From Mariniblastus sp. (GTDB lineage: Bacteria; Planctomycetota; Planctomycetia; Pirellulales; Pirellulaceae), in the NCBI GenBank assembly GCA_029247405.1, contig JAQWLH010000012.1, positions 1 through 32,449 of the forward strand: a stretch of DNA of 32,449 nt, written 5' to 3'. This document shows, piece by piece, positions 8,472 through 17,112 of this stretch. The notes below the pieces were generated by a model that was given only the letters and a program-made list of their open reading frames with translations, did no database searches and had not been told where the DNA came from. The position numbers and the translations under genes are program-made. Numbering within the stretch: the stretch's first letter is position 1; each line of letters starts with the position of its first letter.

Positions 8472-9689
8472 TTAGTTTTCGTACCAAAGATCTCTGGCTT
8501 TTGTATTAAGCCAAAATGAATCGGCTTTTCTAGCGAGCTGGTCTGCTCGACTAAGAGATACGGTATTTCGTTCACCTGAGAAACGATTCGACTGGTCTTG
8601 CAGTTCGATCTGCGGACGGTCTAGTTCTTGTTTTTTGGCAATCGCGACCGCGACGGCAAATTGAAAACGACCTTGAGGGTAAATTGGAACACCGAGTGCT
8701 TCGATGGACCAAGCTCCAAGCGAGCGCTGATTAATTAACTTCGCCCGACTACTGCTCGGAGAGTAGACTTGCCATGCTGGCCAATGGTCACAGATTCCAA
8801 CCCATTGGGTCATCGGAAACCCCACCACAAACAGGGTGATAAATTTAGCAAATGAGTTGATGTGGTTGGCTTGATTCTTGCCTGTAGTTTTTCGAGCAGA
8901 CCCCTTCGCGCTAGTTTGCAAGCCGAAGAGCAAAATTGCTTGGACGACAAAAAATAAATTCCAAACTAGAACACCATATTGGTGGTTGAGGCCTGTTGGC
9001 CCCAGAATCAACAGCAAGGCAACGTGCATGCTGACGGCGGCAAATGTGGCCAGTCGCCGGGTTGAGTGGATCGACAAGCCAACTCCGATAAGCAGTTCAG
9101 CAGTTGGGAACATCAAAATCAAGAAGCTTTTAACCTCGGCCGGCCATTTGCTGGAATCAACACCAATCAGTCTGGTTGACGTGGAAAGCATTTGGTCTCC
9201 AACGGTGTGAACAAATTGATAGTCGAGTTTGCTGAGCGCTGAGTACACGTAGATACTGATCACTATCCATCGCATTGCGGGAAGAGCTTGTTCTCGTTTG
9301 CATCGCCAGATGAGCGTTGCAAAAAACAAAAACTGATAAGCCCAAGGTTGGAGACGTTGTTGATTCAGTGAGATCAAGACCATCATCGAGATCGCAAACA
9401 CGCCGCTGGCTGCCTGAGTGGTCATCAGGCTTTTTGTTAGATTTTTATCGCGAGGTAATTGAAGGGCGACGCATCCAGTCAATCCGGCAATGGCAATGCC
9501 TAACGCCAACCAATCAATCCATCCGGGGGTGGAGACGAGAAATCCAAAAAATGGAATTTGAGGGAACTCGGTTTGAGGTGTCCAGAGTTTCCATGTTGCG
9601 AGAAAAAGTCCGATGCCGAACACCGACCAAAGTTTGACAAACCACTCGTATTGCGATTGTTCAAATCTCTGGTGTGTCGAAGAATCCAT
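8472..9689 (-). CDS. Polytopic membrane protein, DoxX/MauE-like
   Basis: This 405-residue protein has about eight hydrophobic segments in its first 290 residues, for example VFGIGLFLATWKLW, WLALGIAIAGLTGCVALQL, LILMFPTAELLIGVGLSI and MHVALLLILGPTGL. A soluble tail of about 110 residues follows (from about FPMTQWVGICDHWPAWQVYS). The segment YVYSALSKLDYQFV and the layout resemble DoxX/MauE or HTTM-type proteins, but I cannot assign a biochemical role. I chose the ATG at 9689, because AGGGA sits 9 nt before it; a TTG seven codons upstream is possible. The gene follows the Tat-exported TIM-barrel gene by 188 nt on the same strand. The DoxX/MauE label is tentative. Confidence 0.72.
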   Translation of the reverse strand: MDSSTHQRFEQSQYEWFVKLWSVFGIGLFLATWKLWTPQTEFPQIPFFGFLVSTPGWIDWLALGIAIAGLTGCVALQLPRDKNLTKSLMTTQAASGVFAISMMVLISLNQQRLQPWAYQFLFFATLIWRCKREQALPAMRWIVISIYVYSALSKLDYQFVHTVGDQMLSTSTRLIGVDSSKWPAEVKSFLILMFPTAELLIGVGLSIHSTRRLATFAAVSMHVALLLILGPTGLNHQYGVLVWNLFFVVQAILLFGLQTSAKGSARKTTGKNQANHINSFAKFITLFVVGFPMTQWVGICDHWPAWQVYSPSSSRAKLINQRSLGAWSIEALGVPIYPQGRFQFAVAVAIAKKQELDRPQIELQDQSNRFSGERNTVSLSRADQLARKADSFWLNTKARDLWYEN

Positions 9690-9877
9690 AGGTTGGCTTC
9701 CCTGAATCAAATGCCTCGCAGGTTGATTTGATTCGTACCGAGTTGACGAATTGTTTTGCTACGGTATCGACCAGGGTTCTTGCGAGGCAAAAGACTCATG
9801 CTTTATTTGCTCAAGATTACCCAGCAAGCCAGTTGGCGATCTCGTTGTTGGGTGGCCTTCAGCGATACAATTCGCAA

Positions 9878-10777
9878 TTATTTTCCCAGCCCATTCAAGT
9901 GTTTGATGCTCTGGCCGATGCTCTGAATTGGATTGGGGGACTGGTCCTGTTCGACATGGCATTGCTCGACCCCGATCTCTTCTGAGGTGGCAAGAACCTT
10001 GGCCATGTCGATGGTGCCGTTACCACACTCCTTGAATGCCTCGTGAGGTACTTTACCTTCATCTAGGATGATTGGCGTGTCTTTTTTCAAGTCTTTTAGG
10101 TGAACTTGGGTGACTCGGCCTTTGAGCTTTTTCAGGGTTTCAATCGGATCCCAGCCTCCAATTTGGGCCCAAAAGACGTCGAGTTCAAATTTGCATTTAT
10201 CATGATCGAATTGTTTCATGAATATATCAAAACCGGTTTTTTCACCAGCCACTTTGGCGAATTCAAAAGAGTGGTTGTGGTAACAAAGTTGCATCCCCGC
10301 CTTATTGCATAACTCACCGAACTGATTGCAAGCTTCAGCATGAGCCTTGAACTGGTCAGCCGTTTCGCGGTGCCCTTTGCCAATGTAGCCAAATACAAGA
10401 TGTTTCAGACCTGCAGTCGATGCATCTTCAAGAATTGACTCGAGCTGGGGGGCGTCTTTGTTTCCCGGATTGCAAATGGCTTGCCAGTTCATGAACGCGG
10501 AAGTTACTTTTAAGCCGAGATCCTTACAAATTGGCAGAAGTGCTTTCGCGTCACTAACATCCATCAATTCGACTTGGTAATAACCTGCATCTCTGACGGC
10601 TTCGAGTGTTTTTGCTTGATCCTCAGCCATTTGGTTGCGAACAGTCCAAAGTTGCAGCCCAAGGGTCGACTTGTATTTGCTGTCCTCAAGAAAAGCCTGC
10701 AGTGGTCGAGCGAGTGATGCTGCCAGTCCCGCAACTGCGATTCCAGAGGAAGTCCTGATAAAAGTGCGACGCTTCAT
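9878..10777 (-). CDS. Tat-exported sugar phosphate isomerase/epimerase-like TIM barrel
   Basis: This 299-residue protein belongs to the xylose-isomerase-like (AP endonuclease family 2) TIM-barrel group. The N-terminus MKRRTFIRTSSGIAVAGLAA is a twin-arginine signal, so the folded enzyme is probably exported, ending near RPLQA at about residue 28. Metal-site strands typical of the family are visible: YHNHSFEF (about residue 167), KFELDVFWAQIGG (about 199) and VTQVHLKDLKKD (about 222), plus a late CHVEQDQS that should provide the last acidic ligand. The TYP of sugar or cyclitol used is unknown. Such Tat-tagged isomerase-like proteins are abundant in planctomycetes. The start ATG has a weak GGA about 7 nt upstream. 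The gene precedes the membrane protein gene on the same strand. Confidence 0.85.
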   Translation of the reverse strand: MKRRTFIRTSSGIAVAGLAASLARPLQAFLEDSKYKSTLGLQLWTVRNQMAEDQAKTLEAVRDAGYYQVELMDVSDAKALLPICKDLGLKVTSAFMNWQAICNPGNKDAPQLESILEDASTAGLKHLVFGYIGKGHRETADQFKAHAEACNQFGELCNKAGMQLCYHNHSFEFAKVAGEKTGFDIFMKQFDHDKCKFELDVFWAQIGGWDPIETLKKLKGRVTQVHLKDLKKDTPIILDEGKVPHEAFKECGNGTIDMAKVLATSEEIGVEQCHVEQDQSPNPIQSIGQSIKHLNGLGK

Positions 10778-11299
10778 GAGATGTCCGAATTGAAATGTTT
10801 GACTGTCCGATTTTTGCTAATTCTAGCTTGCTTGGAAGGAATCGGCAATTTGCGATTCTTCGCTGCCAGATGGGAATCACCGTTTTTATCAAACCTTAGT
10901 TTCGTGGAAAAGCGTTCATCGTCTAAGACGAACTGCCCGCTCACTGTATTGAACGGCCTGGGTTGTTGTTCAGTGCGGGGAACAGTTTGCCGAATTAGTT
11001 GAGTGGTACGTCGACTACGTAATTGGGAGGTGACCGCCGAATGGGAACGGAGATGGTAAATTTTGGGTATGTTTTAAGCATCTGTTAATTTTCGAACGAT
11101 TGCTGGTTTAGGTTGCTGCCAGCTTTATTGCTGCACCTTTGCGCCTTCAAAAATGACCTGCGCTGCTTTGAGTCAGTTGGGGAATTAGGTCACGGAGTGA
11201 GAGAACTTCTGAGCGAATTGCTCGCTCGAATGTTGGCAGGACGATGCATCAATGTAAAACTAGATAGCCCAGTGGTCTAACTTTGTCAGGACGGCGTTC
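10778..11299. other. Divergent intergenic region, no gene seen
   Basis: These 522 nt separate the minus-strand TIM-barrel gene from the plus-strand PQQ-like gene and should contain both promoters. A plus-strand frame begins 4 nt from the start codon of the TIM-barrel gene (10781-11002), but it has no ribosome binding site and an unconvincing composition. I see only a tiny imperfect inverted repeat around 10917-10936 (CGTCtaaGACG). Confidence 0.4.
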
Positions 11300-12658
11300 A
11301 TGAATCTAGTAGCTTTCGCATCGAGGCATCGGGTCCATTTCCTTTTAAATGCTGTAATCTTCTTGTGGCTTGGGTCTGGAATTCTAGACGTTACAGTCGC
11401 ACAAAAATGGGAATCCAATTGGGGGCAGTGGCGGGGGCCAATCGGTACTGGAGAATCGCCCACTGCGACACCGCCATCGCAATGGAGTGAAACTCAAAAC
11501 GTGCGGTGGAAGACTCCGTTAGAGGGACTCGGGCATGGGACTCCAGTTGTTTGGGGCAAGACGGTTATTGTTACCACTGCAATTCCTTTTGGTCCCAAGT
11601 TTGAAGCAATTCCAGACAATGCTCCCGGTTCACATGACAATCTAAAAGTAAGTCAGAAATTCAAGTTTGATGTGATTGCGATCAACCGGAACGATGGGGA
11701 AATCAAGTGGCAAAAAACACTTCACACGGCCATTCCTCATGAAGGCTCTCATGTCTCTGGTTCGTTAGCCTCGGCTTCACCCGTCACTGATGGAACGCAC
11801 ATTTTCGCGTATTTTGGCACTTACGGTATTTATTGTTTGGATTTTGAAGGCAATGTTGTTTGGCGGAAATCAATTGGCACCATGAGCACCAAACACGCTC
11901 ATGGCGAGGGAGCTTCCCCGGCACTTTATGGCAACACTTTAATTGTCAATTGGGATCACGAAGGCGATTCATTTATTCTTGCCTTGAATAAAAATACGGG
12001 AGAACAGATTTGGAAAGTCGACCGAAAAGAGGTTACATCTTGGTCGTCACCAATTGTTTATCAACATCGCGATGTCGTGCAGGTCATCGTGGCAGGGACC
12101 AATGCTGTTCGAGCTTATAACCTAGAAGATGGAAAAGTAATTTGGTCTTGTGGTGGGTTGTCCAACAATATTGTCGCTACCCCCATCGCTCATGAGGGGG
12201 TGGTATTTGTTGGCAGTAGTTATGAAATTAAATCGATGTTAGCCATCCAGCTCGATGGTGCCCAAGGTGATATTTCCAATTCCCAAAATGTGGTTTGGAG
12301 GCGAGCGACTCGTACTCCCTACGTGCCCAGTCCCCTGCTCTACCGTGGATCACTCTATTTTTTGCGTCACTATCAAGGCATCATTTCGATTGCCAATGCG
12401 AAGACGGGTGAGGAGTTGGTCGGTCCATTTCGATTAAATGGAATTCGAGATGTTTATGCATCACCAGTCGCTGCTGACGGAAAAATATTTATAACGTCTC
12501 GTGATGGAATCACCCTCGTGATCAGCGAGCCAGAGATGCCAAAATTGCTCTCTGCTAATCGCCTTGACGATAGCTTTAGTGCGTCGCTCGCCTTGGTCGA
12601 TGGAGAAATATTCTTACGGGGGGAAAAGAATCTCTATTGTGTGGCAAAGAATCAATAG
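11300..12658 (+). CDS. Secreted PQQ-binding-like beta-propeller repeat protein
   Basis: This 452-residue exported protein is built from repeated PQQ/pyrrolo-quinoline-type propeller blades. The N-terminal 35 residues (hydrophobic NAVIFLWLGSGILDVTVAQ) act as a signal peptide, with VAQ as a likely cleavage site. The mature start WGQWRGPIGTGESP and NVRWKTPLEGLGHGTPVVWG is characteristic of the planctomycete members. Blade repeats are visible as INRNDGEIKWQKTL, LNKNTGEQIWKVDR, YNLEDGKVIWSCGG and IANAKTGEELVGP. There are no obvious PQQ ligands, so the fold is probably a structural or binding platform like BamB rather than a dehydrogenase. The start ATG has AGGA 8 nt upstream. It is isolated, with a 401-nt gap before the next gene. 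Confidence 0.88.
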   Translation: MNLVAFASRHRVHFLLNAVIFLWLGSGILDVTVAQKWESNWGQWRGPIGTGESPTATPPSQWSETQNVRWKTPLEGLGHGTPVVWGKTVIVTTAIPFGPKFEAIPDNAPGSHDNLKVSQKFKFDVIAINRNDGEIKWQKTLHTAIPHEGSHVSGSLASASPVTDGTHIFAYFGTYGIYCLDFEGNVVWRKSIGTMSTKHAHGEGASPALYGNTLIVNWDHEGDSFILALNKNTGEQIWKVDRKEVTSWSSPIVYQHRDVVQVIVAGTNAVRAYNLEDGKVIWSCGGLSNNIVATPIAHEGVVFVGSSYEIKSMLAIQLDGAQGDISNSQNVVWRRATRTPYVPSPLLYRGSLYFLRHYQGIISIANAKTGEELVGPFRLNGIRDVYASPVAADGKIFITSRDGITLVISEPEMPKLLSANRLDDSFSASLALVDGEIFLRGEKNLYCVAKNQ

Positions 12659-13059
12659 TAAAGCGATATTGTGGTCGAGGTCCAATTTAGGCCAGTGAAC
12701 GGCTAGTTGGGTGGGTTTCTCGCCCCTCGTTTGGTATTTGAATTGTGGAGCTTGCTCAGTATCGAAGACGGCAAGCTTTACTGGAATGTGAAACGAAAAG
12801 TGTTTTTCTTATTGAAGATTCAAGGTTTACTTTGATATAATCTTGTCTTAGGGATTTGTTAGCCGCTTGCAGCCTTTATCTGCTAAAGAGCCTTCTGTAG
12901 TCGTGTTTGTCACTTGCTGTATATGCAATGACAGACCATGAAATTCTACTTTGGTCGAATGCTCACGTAGATCAATTGGATGCCTGTTAACGACGCTCTA
13001 TGTTGGAATCGCATTCTTGCGTTTGTCCAAACCAAACTGGTGCACCAGGAGTCTCCGTG
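12659..13059. other. Intergenic leader before the cystathionine gamma-synthase-like gene
   Basis: This 401-nt stretch has no convincing gene. It holds one perfect 7-bp inverted repeat, AGCTTGC (12749-12755) and GCAAGCT (12771-12777), with a 15-nt loop and no T-run. I looked for a SAM-responsive riboswitch because the next gene is in methionine synthesis, and I did not recognise one. Confidence 0.35.
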
Positions 13060-14322
13060 ATGTCCGTCGATACTGCAGGATCAAAACCTTTGTCTAATTC
13101 AAAAATACCCACAGAAACTTGTTCGAAATCTTTAGGCGAATCAAAGCAGGTTGGGATCTCGACGCTTGCTGTACACGCGGGTGAGGCGCGTCAAAAGCCA
13201 ACCAATTCAATTACCGATCCAGTCGTGATGGCCTCGACGTTTACCTTTGAAAATACCCAGTCGATTATCGACTTTATTGAAAACGACCAAGACCGGGGTG
13301 AGTACGGGCGTTATGGCGTCCCAGGTGAAAAAGTCGTTGAACGAAAGCTGGCCGCGCTTGAAGGTGCCGAAGACGGGGTTTTGTTTGCCAGCGGAATGGC
13401 TGCGTTGGTTGGTTTGTTCAACGCCAAGCTAAGTTCCAATGACGAAATTATTTTCTTTGACGAGTGTTATCATCGCTCTCGCGAATATTGCCGCAAGCAT
13501 CTTTCACGTTTTGGAATTGTAACTCGGCAGGTAAAAACGGGGGATTACGATGCGATGGAAGCCGCAATCAACTCAAACACCAAAATGCTGATTAGTGAAT
13601 CGCCAACGAATCCTCATTTGAGCATTCTCGACCTGGAACGATTCGCGACGATTGGCAAAAAACATAATGTCGAGACATTGATTGATGCAACGCTGGCGAC
13701 ATCCTACAACATCCAACCGATCACTTCGGGGGTCGATTATGTGATGCACTCGGCGACTAAGTATTTTGGCGGGCACAACGACTTGCTTGCTGGAGTTGTG
13801 TTGGGCACCGCAGAGAAGCTCAAGGAGGTGCGGGCGTTGCGCGGCGTCATGGGAGCAATTAACACGCCTCACAATTGCTACTTGCTTGAACGCGGTCTCA
13901 AGACGTTTGAAATTCGCATGGAGCGGCACAACAATAACGGGCAACGCGTGGCCGAGTACCTCGAAAACCATCCCAAAGTCTCTCGCGTGCTGTACCCCGG
14001 TTTGGAATCGCATCCGTATTATGAAATTGCCAAGCAAACCATGCGGGGGTTTGGTGGGTTGGTCACCTTCGAAGTGGCGGGTGCGGATTGGAAGCAGACG
14101 GCACGAGTTGTGGATGCAGTCCAACTTGCCAGGATCGCCCCAAGTCTTGGGGGCGTTGAAACTTTGATCGAGCAACCGTTGGTGATGAGTTACTGGTCCT
14201 ATACGCCTGAAGAACGTGCTGAATTTGGGATTTCAGACAACATGATACGCCTGGCGTGCGGGATTGAAAACTCTCAAGACATCATTGCCGATTTGGGCCA
14301 GGCGCTCGACGTGTTAGATTAA
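13060..14322 (+). CDS. Cystathionine gamma-synthase-like PLP enzyme (trans-sulfuration family)
   Basis: This is a 420-residue fold-type I PLP enzyme of the Cys/Met metabolism family. The PLP lysine is Lys234 in MHSATKYFGGHNDLLAG, with RYGVPGEKVVERKLAALEGA, SGMAAL and SESPTNPHLSI as other family landmarks. The C-terminal block IAPSLGGVETLIEQP, followed by MSYW, resembles plant cystathionine gamma-synthase as I remember it. That would mean it condenses an activated homoserine with cysteine to cystathionine in the methionine pathway. O-acyl-homoserine sulfhydrylase or methionine gamma-lyase activity cannot be excluded. I start at the ATG at 13060, which has AGGAG 8 nt upstream; an upstream ATG at 13000 would add 20 residues. 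The first 50 residues are polar and poorly conserved-looking. Confidence 0.85.
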   Translation: MSVDTAGSKPLSNSKIPTETCSKSLGESKQVGISTLAVHAGEARQKPTNSITDPVVMASTFTFENTQSIIDFIENDQDRGEYGRYGVPGEKVVERKLAALEGAEDGVLFASGMAALVGLFNAKLSSNDEIIFFDECYHRSREYCRKHLSRFGIVTRQVKTGDYDAMEAAINSNTKMLISESPTNPHLSILDLERFATIGKKHNVETLIDATLATSYNIQPITSGVDYVMHSATKYFGGHNDLLAGVVLGTAEKLKEVRALRGVMGAINTPHNCYLLERGLKTFEIRMERHNNNGQRVAEYLENHPKVSRVLYPGLESHPYYEIAKQTMRGFGGLVTFEVAGADWKQTARVVDAVQLARIAPSLGGVETLIEQPLVMSYWSYTPEERAEFGISDNMIRLACGIENSQDIIADLGQALDVLD

Positions 14323-14568
14323 AACCAAAACACCTCTGCGAGGCATGGTCGCACTTCGGCAATTTTGCTTTTAAATCAATGGTTTGACTCTCCTTGATTC
14401 CGCAGTCCCCCAGGCACCTATACATTTGACGATGAACGCCGGTCGTTTCGATAGCCGGAGTCCTCGAGCGTTATTGTGTGACCTGAGAGGTATTCCAACT
14501 CTGGCGGATAACGATTGTTCGTGGCAGCGAGTATGAACAAGTCGATACCGAGAATTGGCTTGAATTGC

Positions 14569-15306
14569 CTATCGTTTCAGTGCGTTCCAAAAGCTGTTGG
14601 TCCGCTTGTCGGCAACGCGGGAAGTTTTTGTACTCGTCTGGTTTTGAGTCTGGAGCGAACCATTCGCTAGGCGGTTGTTAAGGGTTTTTCCAGAGACCAA
14701 GCCGAATTTGGGTGTGTAGGGTAATGCTGGCTTGAGTTCAGTATGAGCAGAATTGCTGTTAATTCGTGCCGCTTGTTTGGAAACGATGGGTGGAAGTTTC
14801 GTGTGAGCGTTGTAGCTCTGGTGACGCGAGGATGCCATTGAGCCTTTCGTCGTCGAGTTGTTGGATGCGGGAAGGTTGCACTCGGCGCAGTTGCACGAAT
14901 TTTGAACAGGATCGACCGCGATGCAATCGTTGCACCTGCATCCAACTTGGCACGCTCCGGCACCGTCGATTAGTCTCTGCTTGACCTCGGCGATGTCGTA
15001 ACCAATTCGCTCGCGAATTCCCATCTTTGTCGGGAAGTTATTTTCATGGTGAGTCTTCCAGCAGATGTAAGGCGAATACCTTTTGTCTTCCTGCCCGTCG
15101 CAATTATAAAATTTTCCATAGTGCCCGGTATGGATTTTGAACATCTTGCTGCGAAATTCCGGATCGTCAGGCTGGTAGTTGAAGACCGAATCGTGTCGAT
15201 AGTCACGCATCGCCTTTCTTATTTCTTGGGCATTCGTTTGCGAATTGAATCCGATGAAACAAGATGTGGCGAATACGGCAAAAAGTAAAATAGTCGGAAC
15301 TCGCAT
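14569..15306 (-). CDS. Secreted Cys-rich protein with two CxCxxC clusters, unknown
   Basis: This 245-residue protein has a clean signal peptide (MRVPTILLFAVFATSCFIGF, cleavage near TNAQE). A globular segment follows (MFKIHTGHYGKFYNCDGQED, then YICWKTHHENN). Next is a cysteine block, CQVGCRCNDC and then NSCNCAEC, spaced C-x3-C-x-C-x2-C-x9-C-x-C-x2-C (about residues 118-140), so two CxCxxC repeats. The remaining 100 residues are Ser/Asn/Thr/Lys-rich and look disordered. The cysteines suggest a bound metal or disulfide network in an extracytoplasmic protein. I do not recognise a family. The start ATG is preceded by GGAGA 6 nt away. It is divergent from the gene starting at 15628 and may share its promoter region. 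Confidence 0.75.
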   Translation of the reverse strand: MRVPTILLFAVFATSCFIGFNSQTNAQEIRKAMRDYRHDSVFNYQPDDPEFRSKMFKIHTGHYGKFYNCDGQEDKRYSPYICWKTHHENNFPTKMGIRERIGYDIAEVKQRLIDGAGACQVGCRCNDCIAVDPVQNSCNCAECNLPASNNSTTKGSMASSRHQSYNAHTKLPPIVSKQAARINSNSAHTELKPALPYTPKFGLVSGKTLNNRLANGSLQTQNQTSTKTSRVADKRTNSFWNALKR

Positions 15307-15627
15307 GGGATTCTCCGTGAGCTGGTGGAACGTAACAATATTCGACCTGACACAACCGTTGGTCCCGTTGTTTTTAGTAGGGCCGAGATAGTTCGCGTCT
15401 TTGATACGTTCGACGGCAATTTCCCAATTGGGACAATGGGTACAGATTAACGCAATTTCACTTTTGCGATGAAATGAGGGGATTCGGTGTGAACTCCGAA
15501 CTGAATTTGAGCGATTTGCAATAAAATTCGATCAATTCACTGAGATGAGAGGGATTTCGGTGTCCAATGGGGCATGAAAAGCACCTTTTTTACTTTCGTT
15601 TTGTATTCACTTTACAAGGGGAATTCC
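15307..15627. promoter_or_regulatory. Divergent promoter region with a 10-nt palindrome
   Basis: This 321-nt gap lies between two divergent exported-protein genes. The exact palindrome CCCAATTGGG is at 15423-15432 and is a possible regulator site; a related GGGACAATGGG follows directly. No -10/-35 pair is convincing. The segment from 15574 is open in the frame of the next gene, so the leader might be shorter. Confidence 0.35.
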
Positions 15628-17112
15628 GTGTCGAGTCTTTTAAACATGCCTTGTTTCACTGCTGCTCGTTTCGTTCTTTTTTCAGGGGTGCTTTTATTTT
15701 TGCCAGCTTTAAATGGTCTAGGAGCGGCTCAAGAGCCCGAGGCTTCGAAAGTCATATTGATTCAGATGCTTTCAAAAGTGCATGAGCACCTTGAGAAAGG
15801 AGATTTTGGTAGTGCTTCCGCCTATTTTGTTGTGCCGCCGAATTTTAAACCGGAAATGTTGGACGGCCTGATCAGGCTACGTGAGATATCCGCTGCTGGC
15901 GTTCAGCAATTGGCCAAGGAAGCAAAGTTCGGCACCGGAAATGAAGTCTTTGGGGCAGAGCGTACAAAACAAATTGCTGATCGCGCTGGAGTAGGTACTT
16001 CAAACCTCTACGGTTTTTATCATCGAACCGATGAAGCAACGGCTGAGGTTCTCGCCGTCTGGGATGGCAAGGGGTTCAAGCTTATTCGCTTGGATGATGT
16101 CGGGAAATTGGTGGCACTTTCTTCAACTGACGCAGAAACCTCCGACTCACCTAAGGCGGGGGATGAAGGGAGGTCAACAGGCGAAGCAATGGCTAATAAC
16201 GACGCGGAACGGCGGATCAGATTGTCAAAGGCGGCCGCGACTCTGGGCGACCTTCTAGAGGAGAATCCAAACGATGTGATCACTCGCGTTAAATATGCCC
16301 AATCGCTTTTCCGGATTGGCAACACGCCGGGGTCTTGGAAGCAAATGATGATTGCGAAACAACAGGCTCCCAATCATGACGGCCTTGCTAAGGGGATGGA
16401 CGTGCTTATCGATGCGTTCACTAAACAAGGGATATTTATTGTCGGTGTGCCAGTCGAAACGGTCGTCTCTCTTTTGGGTGAGCCAACTCAAAAACACGAG
16501 AACGAAACGAGATTGCGATATGCGTATGGACACTGGGCAATTGATTTCATCGACGGCCGCGTTTACCAAATCATTGATCTGCGGGGAGTCTCAGAATCGC
16601 ATTTTTCACCTCAGGAAATCGTCGATGTTGACTTGGATGGGGAGGGGCGACGCTGCGGTTTCCGTCAAACAAACCGATCTGCGGTGAGGGCTTGCTACTA
16701 CAAACCTGGGGAATCAATCGCAAAATTTACGGAGGAATTTGCCGTAGAACGTCAACCCTCTTCCGTTAAGGGGGAGATAAAAGATTTGGCGGAACGAATG
16801 TTGGCTAACCTCAAGATGCTCAATCCCGATGTGTGGTCCAAGGTGTTAGCAGAAGATGACAATTCGGTGACGATTGCCATCAAGATTCCTGACATGAGCG
16901 GTGACAAAAATAAAGACCGCCACCAGTTAGTTCGCTTGTTGTTAGGAGAAACGGACCTCCATCGCATTACCTTCACAATCATGTCCAAAGACGAACCAAC
17001 CCAAGCGACGCAGAAAAAGTGGTTTAAGATTGTTCAGACAGCCAAGTTGCTTAAACCTGCGGAACTGAAACAGTCAATTCAGGGAGCACCAAAAGCGGCG
17101 AAAGAAAATTAA
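15628..17112 (+). CDS. Exported protein with TPR-like segment, unknown
   Basis: This protein is 494 aa from a GTG at 15628, chosen because AAGGGG stands 6 nt before it. An upstream ATG at 15574 would give 512 aa with an awkwardly long signal. The signal peptide ends near GLGAAQEPEA. Residues about 30-140 are a helical region beginning KVHEHLEKGDFGSASAYF. After a low-complexity linker, LGDLLEENPNDVITRVKYAQ and the following 30 residues look like a TPR-like helical pair. VETVVSLLGEP and then AIDFIDGRVYQIIDLRG (about residues 310-345) resemble a BamE/SmpA-type fold, by pattern only. The last 150 residues are charged and end in a Lys/Ala-rich tail. The layout suggests an envelope assembly or stress protein. 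I do not recognise the family. Confidence 0.75.
   Translation: MSSLLNMPCFTAARFVLFSGVLLFLPALNGLGAAQEPEASKVILIQMLSKVHEHLEKGDFGSASAYFVVPPNFKPEMLDGLIRLREISAAGVQQLAKEAKFGTGNEVFGAERTKQIADRAGVGTSNLYGFYHRTDEATAEVLAVWDGKGFKLIRLDDVGKLVALSSTDAETSDSPKAGDEGRSTGEAMANNDAERRIRLSKAAATLGDLLEENPNDVITRVKYAQSLFRIGNTPGSWKQMMIAKQQAPNHDGLAKGMDVLIDAFTKQGIFIVGVPVETVVSLLGEPTQKHENETRLRYAYGHWAIDFIDGRVYQIIDLRGVSESHFSPQEIVDVDLDGEGRRCGFRQTNRSAVRACYYKPGESIAKFTEEFAVERQPSSVKGEIKDLAERMLANLKMLNPDVWSKVLAEDDNSVTIAIKIPDMSGDKNKDRHQLVRLLLGETDLHRITFTIMSKDEPTQATQKKWFKIVQTAKLLKPAELKQSIQGAPKAAKEN

Noticed and set aside
10781-11002. Plus-strand frame starting 4 nt from the TIM-barrel gene start
   Set aside because: No Shine-Dalgarno, no family features, and it would overlap the promoter of the opposite gene.
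12659-13059. Possible SAM riboswitch before the methionine gene
   Set aside because: None of the conserved cores I know are visible; only one 7-bp inverted repeat is present.
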